DNA of 7,751 bases from Comamonas sp. (GCA_019236485.1 JAFAIY010000235.1:1-7751); one strand, 5' to 3'. Positions 1 to 6,876 are shown, numbered from the stretch's first letter. The notes: a model not told the origin generated them from the letters alone. Made by a program: numbers and translations.

Positions 1-132
1 GAGCCAGCCGCGGCCTGGGTTTGAGCCGGGAAGCGCCTGTGGGCCGCCGAGCATGTGGGGGCGCGGCAGCATAAGTGCGAGCGCTATTCGGCAGTTGTTT
101 CTATAGTGGTGCTTTCAGATATGGAAACGCCC
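1..132. other. No supported gene at the left edge
   Basis: Short open frames reach the edge on both strands (for example a plus frame ending in TAA at 72-74 and a minus frame starting at ATG 54), but none carries recognisable protein content or a ribosome binding site. An isolated -10-like TATAGT is at 102-107. Confidence 0.4.
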
Positions 133-624
133 ATGAGATCACAGTCGTCGCTGCGCACCGCGGTCAAAGCCATGGCCTTGTTCGAGGCCACCAAGGGCGT
201 GGCGGCGCTATTGGGCCTGTGGGGCGTGCTGAGCCTGCTGCACCACGATATTCACCGGCTGGCGCTGGAGCTGATAGGCCATGTGGGCCTGTCGCCCCAT
301 CAGCGCTATCCGGCCCTGCTGCTGCAGGCCGCGGATACACTCAATGTCACGCCGATCCGTACGCTGGTGCTGCTGGGCTGTCTCTATGCGGCCGTGCGCT
401 TCATCGAGGCCTGGGGTCTGTGGCGGGATAAGGCCTGGGGCGAGTGGTTCGGCGTGCTGGCCAGCACCATCTATATACCGTTTGAGCTGCGCCATCTGCT
501 GCATCGCAGCAGCTGGCAGGCGATTCTGGTACTGGTCTTCAATATCGCTCTGGTCCTGGTGCTGCTGGCCCGGCTCATACAGAAGCGTCGGCAGGCCCTC
601 ATCCCTGCGCTGGCTGCGGAATAG
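133..624 (+). CDS. DUF2127 family small membrane protein
   Basis: A 163-residue, very hydrophobic protein that I recognise as DUF2127, a family of predicted inner-membrane proteins with no established function. Family-like features are an N-terminal segment with the pattern ALFEATKG leading into a first membrane helix (about residues 12-35), a polar stretch containing LLHHDIHRL (35-45), then helices at about 72-93, 97-117 (containing STIYIPFELRHLL) and 121-146, ending in a basic tail (QKRRQ). I chose the ATG at 133 because a weak GGAAA lies just upstream; an in-frame ATG at 121 would add four residues but has no ribosome binding site, and a still longer frame from 55 adds residues unlike the family. 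A TATAGT at 102-107 could be a -10 box, but I see no convincing -35. The next gene, sotB, starts 78 bases downstream on the same strand. Confidence 0.8.
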   Translation: MRSQSSLRTAVKAMALFEATKGVAALLGLWGVLSLLHHDIHRLALELIGHVGLSPHQRYPALLLQAADTLNVTPIRTLVLLGCLYAAVRFIEAWGLWRDKAWGEWFGVLASTIYIPFELRHLLHRSSWQAILVLVFNIALVLVLLARLIQKRRQALIPALAAE

Positions 625-634
625 GCCGGCCGCA

Positions 635-670
635 CCCGATGGACTGTGCGTGGGGCGCGCACAATCCGGG
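635..670 (+). other. Inverted repeat / stem-loop between DUF2127 gene and sotB
   Basis: TGTGCG (645-650) pairs with CGCACA (658-663) around a 7-base loop. The stem can extend past a 4-base internal bulge, where CCCGAT (635-640) pairs with ATCCGGG (664-670) with one unpaired C. It is followed by GG and TTTG rather than a real T tract, so it is a poor intrinsic terminator. It could instead be an mRNA 3' end structure for the upstream gene or part of the sotB leader. Confidence 0.4.
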
Positions 671-676
671 GTTTGT

Positions 677-689
677 GCTGCATTGCAGC
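677..689. promoter_or_regulatory. 13-bp palindrome just upstream of sotB, possible operator
   Basis: GCTGCA (677-682) and TGCAGC (684-689) form perfect 6-bp arms around a single T. The site ends 13 bases before the sotB start codon, where a repressor could block transcription or where an mRNA fold could hinder ribosome binding. No regulator gene is adjacent, so a role as operator is inference. Confidence 0.3.
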
Positions 690-702
690 GGTTTGCCGAT
701 TC

Positions 703-1923
703 ATGACAGAGCCCTCAGTCTCTCCGACTTCCACCCCGACCTCCTCTTCCCGAACCGAAACCCAGGCCTGGCTTGGCGTGATCGCGCTGGCGCTGGGCGC
801 ATTCGTCTTCAATACCAGCGAATTCGTGCCCGTGGGCCTGCTCAGCGGCATGGGCTCCAGCTTCGGTATGCCGGTGGAGCAGGTCGGGCTGATGCTCACC
901 ATCTATGCCTGGGTGGTGGCGCTGGCGTCGCTGCCCTTTATGCTGATGACGCGCAAGGTCGAGCGGCGCAAGCTGCTGATGGGCGTGTTTGCCGTGTTCG
1001 TGCTCAGCCATCTGCTTTCGGGCGTGGCCTGGAGCTTTGCCTCGTTGCTCATCAGCCGCATCGGCATTGCGCTGTCGCACGCGGTGTTCTGGTCCATCAC
1101 GGCGTCGCTGGCCGTGCGCGTGGCACCGCCGGGCAAAAAAGCCATGGCGCTGAGCCTGCTGGCCACGGGCACCTCGGTGGCCATGGTGCTGGGCATTCCG
1201 CTGGGGCGCGTCGTGGGCGAATGGCTGGGCTGGCGCATGACCTTCCTGTCCATTGGCGCCGTGGCGGCCCTGGTGATGCTGGTGTTGGCCAAGCTGCTGC
1301 CCCTGCTGCCCAGCGAGAACGCTGGCTCGCTGCAAAGCGTGCCCATGCTGCTGCGACGCCCGGCGCTGGTCGGCATCTATGCGCTGCTGGTGGTGGTGAT
1401 CACCGGCCAGTTCACCGCATACAGCTATATCGAACCCTTTGTGCAGGATGTGGCGGGGCTGGCGCCCGAGGTGACCACGGCCGTGCTGCTGCTGTACGGC
1501 GGCATGGGCGTGGTGGGCAGCCTGCTGTTCAGCTGGCTGGGCATGCGGTATCCGCGCGGTTTTCTGCTGGCCTCCATTGCGGTGCTGGCGCTGAGCCTGC
1601 TGCTGCTGGTGACGAGCAGCGCCCAGGACTGGAGCCTCTATCTGCAGAGCTCGATCTGGGGTGTGGCCATGATCTGCTTTGCGCTGTCCATGCAGTCCAA
1701 GGTGCTGAAACTGGCCCCCGATGCCACGGATGTGGCCATGTCCATGTTCTCGGGCATTTTCAATATCGGCATCGGTGGCGGCGCCCTGCTGGGCAGCGTG
1801 GTCAGCATCCACTGGGGCATGGCCAGGATAGGCGCCGTGGGCGGCATCTTGATCGCGGTCGGCGCCGTGGGCTGTGCCTGGATGATGGTCAGGCTGGCCC
1901 ACAGCTTCCGGCAGCCGCACTAG
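703..1923 (+). CDS. sotB: Sugar efflux MFS transporter, SotB/YdeA type
   Basis: A 406-residue, 12-helix major facilitator transporter closely resembling E. coli SotB (YdeA), an inner-membrane exporter of arabinose and related sugars or analogues, presumably proton-driven. Visible family signatures are [12 protein letters not shown] (36-47) in helix 1, [11 protein letters not shown] (64-74), the basic RKVERRK loop between helices 2 and 3 (84-90), [11 protein letters not shown] (129-139), [19 protein letters not shown] (154-172), [11 protein letters not shown] (238-248), and [21 protein letters not shown] (338-358). Length is near the E. coli protein (about 396 residues), with about ten extra polar Ser/Thr-rich residues at the N terminus. 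I chose the ATG at 703 because that Ser/Thr-rich tail leads directly into helix 1; the longer frame from 646 runs through an intergenic hairpin. No strong Shine-Dalgarno precedes 703. The gene converges on kdpC. The natural substrate in this organism is unknown; the subfamily call is firmer than the substrate. Confidence 0.9.
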   Translation: MTEPSVSPTSTPTSSSRTETQAWLGVIALALGAFVFNTSEFVPVGLLSGMGSSFGMPVEQVGLMLTIYAWVVALASLPFMLMTRKVERRKLLMGVFAVFVLSHLLSGVAWSFASLLISRIGIALSHAVFWSITASLAVRVAPPGKKAMALSLLATGTSVAMVLGIPLGRVVGEWLGWRMTFLSIGAVAALVMLVLAKLLPLLPSENAGSLQSVPMLLRRPALVGIYALLVVVITGQFTAYSYIEPFVQDVAGLAPEVTTAVLLLYGGMGVVGSLLFSWLGMRYPRGFLLASIAVLALSLLLLVTSSAQDWSLYLQSSIWGVAMICFALSMQSKVLKLAPDATDVAMSMFSGIFNIGIGGGALLGSVVSIHWGMARIGAVGGILIAVGAVGCAWMMVRLAHSFRQPH

Positions 1924-1949
1924 GGGCGAGCTCCGGTCATGAACGCGCT

Positions 1950-1995
1950 TGCATCCGGTCTGTGCGCCGTGGCGCCGGGTGCATTGCTTCTTTGT
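1950..1995 (+). terminator. Possible intrinsic terminator of sotB
   Basis: Twenty-six bases after the sotB stop, TGCATCCGG (1950-1958) can pair with CCGGGTGCA (1975-1983) in a 9-bp stem with one G-U pair. The loop itself contains GCGCC/GGCGC. The run that follows (TTGCTTCTTTGT) is T-rich but broken, so this is a weak or moderate terminator for plus-strand transcripts. On the minus strand the same stem lacks a T tract, so it does not explain how kdp transcription ends. Confidence 0.4.
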
Positions 1996-2034
1996 AAACA
2001 CCGTTGATGCCCGCGAGGCGTTGCCGGCAGCCCT

Positions 2035-2664
2035 TTATCTGCCGTAGACCGGATAGGTTTTTTGCAGCGCCAGGTTCAGCGCCAGCACATTGACCCTGGG
2101 TTCTCCGAAGATGCCCAGGGAAGGCGGCTGCGTGTTTTGCGCGATCAAGGCGCGGATGCCGTCCTGCGCCACACCTCTGGCCTTGGCCACGCGGGCCGCC
2201 TGAAGTAGCGCATTGGCAGGGCTGATATCGGGGTCCAGGCCGGAGGCGGAGGTGGTCAGCATATCGGCGGGCAAGGGCTGGCCGGCCAGCTCAGGCTGCG
2301 CTTTTTCCAGCGCCCGGCGGTCCGCCTGCAGGCGCTCGCTCAAGGCCTTGCTGGTCGGCCCCAGGTTGGAGCCGTTGGAGCTCGCTGCGTTGTAGGGCGC
2401 GGCGACGGTTTTGGCCGGATCCTGGGGATCGGTGTCTGTGGTGGCGGACGGGCGGCCGTGGAACCACAGGGGCCCGCTCCAGTCCTGGCCTATCAGGCTG
2501 GAGCCCATGGGCTTGCCGTCATTCCCCCTCAGCAGGCTGCCGTTGGCCTGGCCGGGGAACAGCAGCTGGGACAGGCCGTTGACGGCCAGCGGGTAGGCCA
2601 GCCCGCACAGGACCCAGGTGACGGCGGTGATGCGCAGAGCGCTTCCCAAGACATGCTTCAGCAT
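2035..2664 (-). CDS. kdpC: Potassium-transporting ATPase subunit C (KdpC)
   Basis: The 209-residue KdpC subunit of the KdpFABC pump, an accessory protein anchored by one N-terminal helix (about 8-30) with the remainder in the periplasm, needed for complex assembly and high-affinity K+ uptake. Family motifs are FPGQANGSLL (36-45), LIGQDWSGPLWFHGRPSAT (57-75), YNAASSNGSNLGPTS (91-105), the highly conserved SGLDPDISPANALLQAARVA (141-160), and LGIFGEPRVNVLALNLALQ (183-201). Length is slightly above the usual 190 or so. The start at 2664 is fixed by a perfect AGGAGG eight bases upstream that overlaps the last base of the kdpB stop codon, suggesting coupled translation. kdpC is the last gene of the operon here: kdpD and kdpE do not follow, and the convergent sotB ends 111 bases away. 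I see no clear terminator for the operon. Confidence 0.97.
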   Translation of the reverse strand: MLKHVLGSALRITAVTWVLCGLAYPLAVNGLSQLLFPGQANGSLLRGNDGKPMGSSLIGQDWSGPLWFHGRPSATTDTDPQDPAKTVAAPYNAASSNGSNLGPTSKALSERLQADRRALEKAQPELAGQPLPADMLTTSASGLDPDISPANALLQAARVAKARGVAQDGIRALIAQNTQPPSLGIFGEPRVNVLALNLALQKTYPVYGR

Positions 2665-2677
2665 GATGCGGTCCTCC

Positions 2678-4741
2678 TCACATGAACAGAGACAGGATCA
2701 GGTCTATGAGCTTGATGCCGGCGAAAGGCGCGACCAGTCCGCCCAGTCCATACACCAGCAGATTGCGGTAGAACATGGCTTCGGCGCTTCTGGGCTGGAA
2801 GCGCACGCCGCGCAAGGCCAGCGGGATCAGGGCCGGAATGATCAGCGCGTTGAAGATCAGCGCAGACAGAATGGCGCTCTGCGGCGTGGCCAGCCCCATC
2901 ACATTGAGCCGCGACAGGCCCGGCAGCGCCACGATGAACAGCGCCGGCAGGATGGCGAAATATTTGGCCACGTCGTTGGCGATGCTGAAGGTGGTCAGCG
3001 CGCCGCGCGTCATCAGCATCTGCTTGCCTATGCTGACCAGGTCCAGCAGCTTGGTCGGGTCGGAATCCAGATCGATGATGTTGGACGCCTCCTTGGCCGG
3101 CATGGTGCCGGTATACATGGCCAGGCCCACATCCGCCTGGGCCAGGGCCGGGGCGTCGTTGGTGCCGTCGCCGGTCATGGCCACCAGCCGGCCTTGTGCC
3201 TGCTCGGCGCGAATCAGCCTGAGCTTCTCTTCGGGATCGGCTTCGGAGACAAAATCGTCCACCCCGGCCTCGGCGGCGATGACGCGCGCGGTCACCGGGT
3301 TGTCGCCGGTCACCATCACGGTGCGTATGCCCATGGCGCGCAGCTGCAAGGCCCGGTCATGGATGCCGGGCTTGAGCACGTCGGACAGGGCGACTATGCC
3401 CAGGATCTCGCCGTTGACGGCCACGGCCAGCGGGGTCGCTCCCTTCAGCGCGACTTTCTCGGTCAGCGCCTGCAGGTCGGCAGGGGGGCTTGCGCCATAG
3501 GTGCGGCTCACATAGTTCGCCACCGCGCCCACGGCCCCCTTGCGGATGACGCGGCCGTCCGCCAGGTCGGTGCCGCTCATGCGCGTCTCGGCCGAGAAAT
3601 CGGTGCCCACGGCCTTGTCCTGCTCGCAACTGTCCCTGGCGCCCTGCGTCAGCGCAAAGGCACTGGTAGAGCGGCCCTCGGGAGTCGAATCGAACAGGGA
3701 TGCCAGATATGCGGCCTGTACCAGGGCTTCCCTGGTGCGGCCCGCCACCGGGTGGAACTCGGTGGCCAGCCGGTTGCCCATGGTGATGGTGCCGGTCTTG
3801 TCCAGGATCAGGGTGTTGACGTCGCCCGCAGCCTCCACGGCCTTGCCGGAAGCGGCCAGCATATTGAAGCGCATGGTGCGGTCTATGCCCGCAATGCCTA
3901 TGGCCGACAGCAGGGCGCCGATGGTGGTCGGGATCAGGGCCACGATCAGGGCGATCAGGTCGGCCACATTGATCTGGGCGTGCAGATAGCTGGCCACCGG
4001 GGCGATTGCCGCCACGACGATCACGAAGATCAGGGTGAGCACGGACAGCAGCACGGTCAGCGCGATCTCGTTGGGCGTCTTCTGGCGCTTGGCGCCTTCC
4101 ACCAGACCTATCATGCGGTCGAGAAAGGTCTCGCCCGGAGCCGCCGTCACCTCTATCACCAGAGCGTCCGACAGCACCACCGTGCCGCCCGTGACCGACG
4201 AGGCGATGTCCGAGCCCGTGGCCTTGATCACCGGGGCCGATTCGCCGGTGATCATCGATTCATCGACATAGGCCGTGCCTTCGATCACCGTGCCATCGAT
4301 CGGGATATGTTCGCCCTTGAGGACGCGCACCTTGTCGCCCTTGAGCAGGCTGCCGGCCTGGACGGTCTCGGTCTCGCCCGTGGGCAGGATGCGGCAGGCT
4401 GTCAGCTCGACGGAGGTGCGCCGCAGCGAGGCCGCCTTGGCCTTGCCGCGCCCTTCGGCCAGCGCCTCGGCGAAGTTGGCGAACCAGACGGTGATCACCA
4501 GGATGAAGCTCACCAGGCCGTTGTATGCGGCGCTGGCCTGCGAGGGCCCGAACAGATTGGGGTCAATGGTCAGCGCCAGGGTGATCCAGGCGCCTATCCA
4601 GACCACGAACATCACGGGGTTGCGTATCTGCAGCACGGGGTCGAACTTCTTCAAGGAGTCGATCAAGGCCCGGCGCAGCAGTTCGGCGCTATAGCCCATG
4701 CCGCTTCGTGCCGACGAGCGCTGTGTCTGAGCTTTTTTCAT
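2678..4741 (-). CDS. kdpB: Potassium-transporting P-type ATPase catalytic subunit (KdpB)
   Basis: The 687-residue ATP-hydrolysing subunit, a P-type ATPase of the K+-specific class, in the inner membrane. Domains in order are helices 1-2 (about 42-90), actuator domain with TGES (165-168), helices 3-4 with IPTTIGALLSAIGIAGIDR (270-288), phosphorylation domain with DKTGT (314-318; Asp314 is the phosphorylated residue), nucleotide-binding domain with KGAVGA (401-406), hinge MVTGDNPVTA (476-485) and MTGDGTNDAP (522-531), then helices 5-7. In E. coli the serine of TGES is an inhibitory phosphorylation site; it is present here as Ser168. Helix 5 keeps FSIANDVAKYFAI (585-597) with the Asp590/Lys593 pair that corresponds to E. 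coli D583/K586 and is implicated in coupling. GGGAG lies six bases before the ATG at 4741. The gaps to kdpA and kdpC are 22 and 13 bases. All key residues are intact. Confidence 0.98.
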   Translation of the reverse strand: MKKAQTQRSSARSGMGYSAELLRRALIDSLKKFDPVLQIRNPVMFVVWIGAWITLALTIDPNLFGPSQASAAYNGLVSFILVITVWFANFAEALAEGRGKAKAASLRRTSVELTACRILPTGETETVQAGSLLKGDKVRVLKGEHIPIDGTVIEGTAYVDESMITGESAPVIKATGSDIASSVTGGTVVLSDALVIEVTAAPGETFLDRMIGLVEGAKRQKTPNEIALTVLLSVLTLIFVIVVAAIAPVASYLHAQINVADLIALIVALIPTTIGALLSAIGIAGIDRTMRFNMLAASGKAVEAAGDVNTLILDKTGTITMGNRLATEFHPVAGRTREALVQAAYLASLFDSTPEGRSTSAFALTQGARDSCEQDKAVGTDFSAETRMSGTDLADGRVIRKGAVGAVANYVSRTYGASPPADLQALTEKVALKGATPLAVAVNGEILGIVALSDVLKPGIHDRALQLRAMGIRTVMVTGDNPVTARVIAAEAGVDDFVSEADPEEKLRLIRAEQAQGRLVAMTGDGTNDAPALAQADVGLAMYTGTMPAKEASNIIDLDSDPTKLLDLVSIGKQMLMTRGALTTFSIANDVAKYFAILPALFIVALPGLSRLNVMGLATPQSAILSALIFNALIIPALIPLALRGVRFQPRSAEAMFYRNLLVYGLGGLVAPFAGIKLIDLILSLFM

Positions 4742-4763
4742 GTCAAGCTCCCGTGATTCGAGC

Positions 4764-6491
4764 CTAGAACAGATGCTGGCCGAGCATGGCCAGCTGCTCG
4801 GCTATGGGGCCCAGCACCAGCGCCGGCAGAAAGGTCAGCGCGCCCACGATCAGTATGGTGGCCAGCCACCACAGGCCGAACATGGCGGTGTCGGTGCGCA
4901 GCGTGCCGACGCTGGGCGCCAGGGTGGGCTTGGCGGCCAGCGAGCCGGCCACGGCCATCAGAAAGATGATCGGCGGGTAGCGCCCGATCAGGATCACCGC
5001 GGCAATCGCGAGGTTGTACCAGGGGGTGTTGGCATTGAGGCCCGCAAACGCCGAGCCGTTGTTGGCCGCAGCCGAGGCAAAGGCGTAGAGCACCTCCGAA
5101 TATCCGTGCATGGCGGCATTGTTGAGCGAGGCCAGGCCCGGCGCAGACACCATGGACCAGGCCGCAGGCGCGAGTATCACCAGAGGGTGTATCAGCAGGG
5201 CCAGCGACACCAGGATGATTTCGCGCTTGTCGATCTTCTTGCCCATGAATTCCGGCGTGCGCCCCACCATCAGGCCGGCCACGAACACGCCGATCAGGCC
5301 ATACACCAGGAAGTTGAGAAAGCCCACGCCCTTGCCGCCGAAAATGCACTGCAGCATCATCTGCATCAGCGTCGACATGCCGCCCAGGGGCGTGAAGCTG
5401 TCGTGCATGGAGTTGACGCTGCCGGTGGTGAAGGCCGTGGTGTAGGCTGCGTACAGAGCGCTCTGGGCGATGCCGAAGCGCACTTCCTTGCCCTCCATAT
5501 TGCCCCCAGGCTGGCCGGGGCTGGCCTGCATCTCTATGCCGGCCTGCTGCAGCAACGGGGTGCCGCTTTGCTCGGGTACCACGGCCAGCGCCAGAAAGGC
5601 CAGCAGCAGCGCTCCCATGACGCCGTAGATCACCCAGCTTTGCCGGCGGTTGCCTATCATGCTGCCGAACATCACCACCAGTGCCGCGGGCAGGCTGGCC
5701 ATCAACAGCAGCAGCACCAGATTGGTCAGCCCGTTAGGGTTCTGGTAGGGGTGTGCGGCGTTGACGTTGAAGAAGCCGCCGCCGTTGGTGCCGAAGTTCT
5801 CTATGGCCTCCTGCGCCGCAACCGGTCCTAGGCTGAGCGTCTGCTGGCCGCCGAGCAGAGTGTGCACAGTGGTGCCGGCATCCAGGGTTTGCGGTACGCC
5901 CTGCCAGACCAGGAACAGCGAGGCCAGAAACACCACGGGCAGCAGCACGCGGGTTGTGAAACGCGTCAGATCGCGATAGAAATTGCCCAGATTGCTGCCG
6001 CCGTCCTTGACCAGAAAGGCTCTGATGAAGGCGATGGCCACCACGAAACCGGTGGCCGCCGAAGTGAACATGGGGAAGGTGATGGCCGCCATCTGGCTGA
6101 AGTTGGACAGGCTGCTCTCGCCGCCGTAGCTCTGCCAGTTGGTGTTGGTGATGAAGCTGATGGCGGTATTGAAGGCCTGCACGGGCTCCATGCCGGCAAA
6201 CTTCATGGGATTGAGCGGCAGGTGGTTCTGAAAGATCAGGATCAGGTAGATCAGCAGCGCCATCGCCATATTCGTCACCAGCATGTGAACCGTGTAGCTC
6301 TTCCAGTTCATGGGCTGGCTGCAGGCCTTGCGTCCCACCAGGTAGTAAATGCCGTTGTCGATGGGATCAAACAGCGGATCGAGCAGCGTCCGCTGTTCGG
6401 TGACGACCTTGGCCAGATACCGGCCCGCCACGATGCTGAGCAAAAACGTGGCGAGCAGGGTCAGACCTATTTGCAACCACAGATGCGACAT
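4764..6491 (-). CDS. kdpA: Potassium-transporting ATPase K+-channel subunit (KdpA)
   Basis: The 575-residue K+-binding and translocating subunit, related to the SKT family of potassium channels and transporters. The four pore-loop repeats are recognisable: TNTNWQSYGGE (115-125), GTNGGGFFN (234-242), TTGSVNSMHDS (355-365) and NNGSAFAG (477-484), together with GLMVGRTPEFMGKKID (406-421). Length is a little above E. coli KdpA (557). I chose the ATG at 6491, not the upstream in-frame ATGs at 6509 and 6506, because GAGGAG (6499-6504) sits eight bases before 6491 and would fall inside the longer reading frame; residue 1 also then leads directly into the first helix. The upstream neighbour kdpF ends 48 bases before, and that gap holds a strong stem-loop next to the ribosome binding site. 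Confidence 0.98.
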   Translation of the reverse strand: MSHLWLQIGLTLLATFLLSIVAGRYLAKVVTEQRTLLDPLFDPIDNGIYYLVGRKACSQPMNWKSYTVHMLVTNMAMALLIYLILIFQNHLPLNPMKFAGMEPVQAFNTAISFITNTNWQSYGGESSLSNFSQMAAITFPMFTSAATGFVVAIAFIRAFLVKDGGSNLGNFYRDLTRFTTRVLLPVVFLASLFLVWQGVPQTLDAGTTVHTLLGGQQTLSLGPVAAQEAIENFGTNGGGFFNVNAAHPYQNPNGLTNLVLLLLMASLPAALVVMFGSMIGNRRQSWVIYGVMGALLLAFLALAVVPEQSGTPLLQQAGIEMQASPGQPGGNMEGKEVRFGIAQSALYAAYTTAFTTGSVNSMHDSFTPLGGMSTLMQMMLQCIFGGKGVGFLNFLVYGLIGVFVAGLMVGRTPEFMGKKIDKREIILVSLALLIHPLVILAPAAWSMVSAPGLASLNNAAMHGYSEVLYAFASAAANNGSAFAGLNANTPWYNLAIAAVILIGRYPPIIFLMAVAGSLAAKPTLAPSVGTLRTDTAMFGLWWLATILIVGALTFLPALVLGPIAEQLAMLGQHLF

Positions 6492-6498
6492 CTTCCCG

Positions 6499-6504
6499 CT
6501 CCTC
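6499..6504 (-). promoter_or_regulatory. kdpA ribosome binding site (decides the start)
   Basis: GAGGAG on the minus strand, seven bases (6492-6498) before the ATG at 6491, plus that start codon's first base. It lies within the frame of the longer candidate start at 6509, which is why the shorter KdpA is preferred. Confidence 0.8.
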
Positions 6505-6508
6505 ATCA

Positions 6509-6529
6509 CGGGGGAGAGGGCCTCCCCCG
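6509..6529 (-). other. Perfect stem-loop in the kdpF-kdpA gap
   Basis: CGGGGGAG and CTCCCCCG form perfect 8-bp arms around a 5-base loop, extendable by two G-U pairs on the minus strand. It lies four bases upstream of the kdpA Shine-Dalgarno sequence and 10 bases after the kdpF stop. There is no T tract downstream, so it is not an intrinsic terminator; an mRNA processing or translation-tuning role is possible but inferred. Confidence 0.7.
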
Positions 6530-6539
6530 CACCGGACAG

Positions 6540-6623
6540 TCAGAACTTCTCGGGGTGGATCACCGCATAGAACAGGTAGGCGACCACTCCGACAAGGATG
6601 GCGAACAACAGATCGATGGCCAT
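6540..6623 (-). CDS. kdpF: Potassium-transporting ATPase small subunit F (KdpF)
   Basis: A 27-residue, single-helix membrane peptide. KdpF is about 29 residues in E. coli and stabilises the KdpABC complex by binding at the interface of the membrane subunits. Here the sequence begins MAIDLLFAILVGVVAYL, and ends FYAVIHPEKF, matching the family pattern of a hydrophobic helix followed by a short C-terminal tail of the form Y-x-x-L/V-x-x-P/A-E-x-F. The start is supported by a perfect AGGAGG (6630-6635) six bases upstream of the ATG. It lies directly before kdpA, the canonical position. Identification rests on position, size and the C-terminal pattern, all of which agree. Confidence 0.93.
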   Translation of the reverse strand: MAIDLLFAILVGVVAYLFYAVIHPEKF

Positions 6624-6648
6624 GCACAACCTCCTCACGCCATAGCAT

Positions 6649-6661
6649 GCGGCCTAGCCGC
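6649..6661 (-). other. Short inverted repeat centred on a stop codon
   Basis: GCGGC and GCCGC flank TAG, the stop codon of the 35-codon ORF, giving a 5-bp stem with a 3-base loop 13 bases before the kdpF Shine-Dalgarno sequence. It is short and may be chance in GC-rich DNA. Confidence 0.3.
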
Positions 6662-6761
6662 CGTTCTCCTGTTGATGGATGACGCGCTCGGAGAAGCGGA
6701 TCAGCAGGCCGAACAGCAGATAGAACAGCACGATCGCGATCAGCATCAAACCGGCCAGCAT
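6654..6761 (-). CDS. Uncharacterised 35-residue single-pass membrane protein at the head of the kdp operon
   Basis: A short ORF directly upstream of kdpF. The product has one hydrophobic helix (about residues 2-21, including LMLIAIVLFYLLFGLLI), then a charged, presumably cytoplasmic tail (RFSERVIHQQENGG). Support for coding: AGGAG six bases before the ATG, 31 of 35 codons ending in G or C like its neighbours, a clean stop, and a 30-base gap to kdpF that is just enough for the kdpF ribosome binding site. A longer frame from 6902 exists, but it runs through the presumed promoter region and the strong ribosome binding site favours 6761. I do not recognise a named family. It is not KdpF itself, since a better kdpF follows and the tail lacks the P-E-x-F ending. 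From memory, similar one-helix ORFs with a short R-x-x-E-R tail occur before kdpF in other bacteria, but I cannot verify that here. A role as an extra pump subunit or regulator is inference. Confidence 0.75.
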   Translation of the reverse strand: MLAGLMLIAIVLFYLLFGLLIRFSERVIHQQENGG

Positions 6762-6781
6762 GATGGGCTCCTTTGCGTATC

Positions 6782-6805
6782 GCCCCGGCGTCCCTTGAAA
6801 GGGGC
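6782..6805 (-). other. Stem-loop in the kdp leader
   Basis: GCCCC (6782-6786) pairs with GGGGC (6801-6805), and the 14-base loop can form an inner CCCT/AGGG stem. It ends nine bases before the Shine-Dalgarno of the 35-codon ORF, so it would sit in the 5' untranslated region of the operon mRNA. Confidence 0.35.
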
Positions 6806-6847
6806 TCCAGTGACGATCCGAGTAGAGCAAACAGCGGGTCAAGATCA

Positions 6848-6876
6848 CATATAGTTTTTGGGCAGCGGCGTAAAAA
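6848..6876 (-). promoter_or_regulatory. Candidate kdp promoter with AT-rich upstream patch
   Basis: On the minus strand, TATATG (6853-6848) could be a -10 box, with a weak TTTACG (6874-6869) 15 bases upstream, preceded by more Ts. The T-run followed by ACGCCGC recalls, from memory, the T-run plus C-rich sequence that KdpE binds at the E. coli kdp promoter. A poor -35 is expected for an activator-dependent promoter. This is a by-eye match only; a plus-strand TATAGT overlaps it (6850-6855). Confidence 0.35.

Noticed and set aside
1..54. Minus-strand ATG at 54 opening leftwards off the window, as a divergent gene start
   Set aside because: Only 18 codons are visible, with no ribosome binding site and no recognisable sequence.
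639..1997. 452-codon plus-strand frame and 428-codon minus-strand frame (715-2001) overlapping sotB
   Set aside because: Both overlap an unambiguous SotB reading frame and give low-complexity His/Gln/Ala/Gly/Arg-rich translations.
2618..4756. 712-codon plus-strand open frame opposite kdpB
   Set aside because: It is antisense to a clear KdpB and its translation is rich in Gln, His, Gly, Arg and Ala with no domain, as expected from reading a high-GC gene backwards.
4740..5831. 363-codon plus-strand open frame opposite kdpA, and a similar one at 5862-6854
   Set aside because: Same composition artefact opposite KdpA; no ribosome binding site and no recognisable protein content.
6492..6509. Longer kdpA start at 6509 (or 6506)
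   Set aside because: The extra codons contain the GAGGAG that serves the ATG at 6491 and part of the adjacent hairpin.
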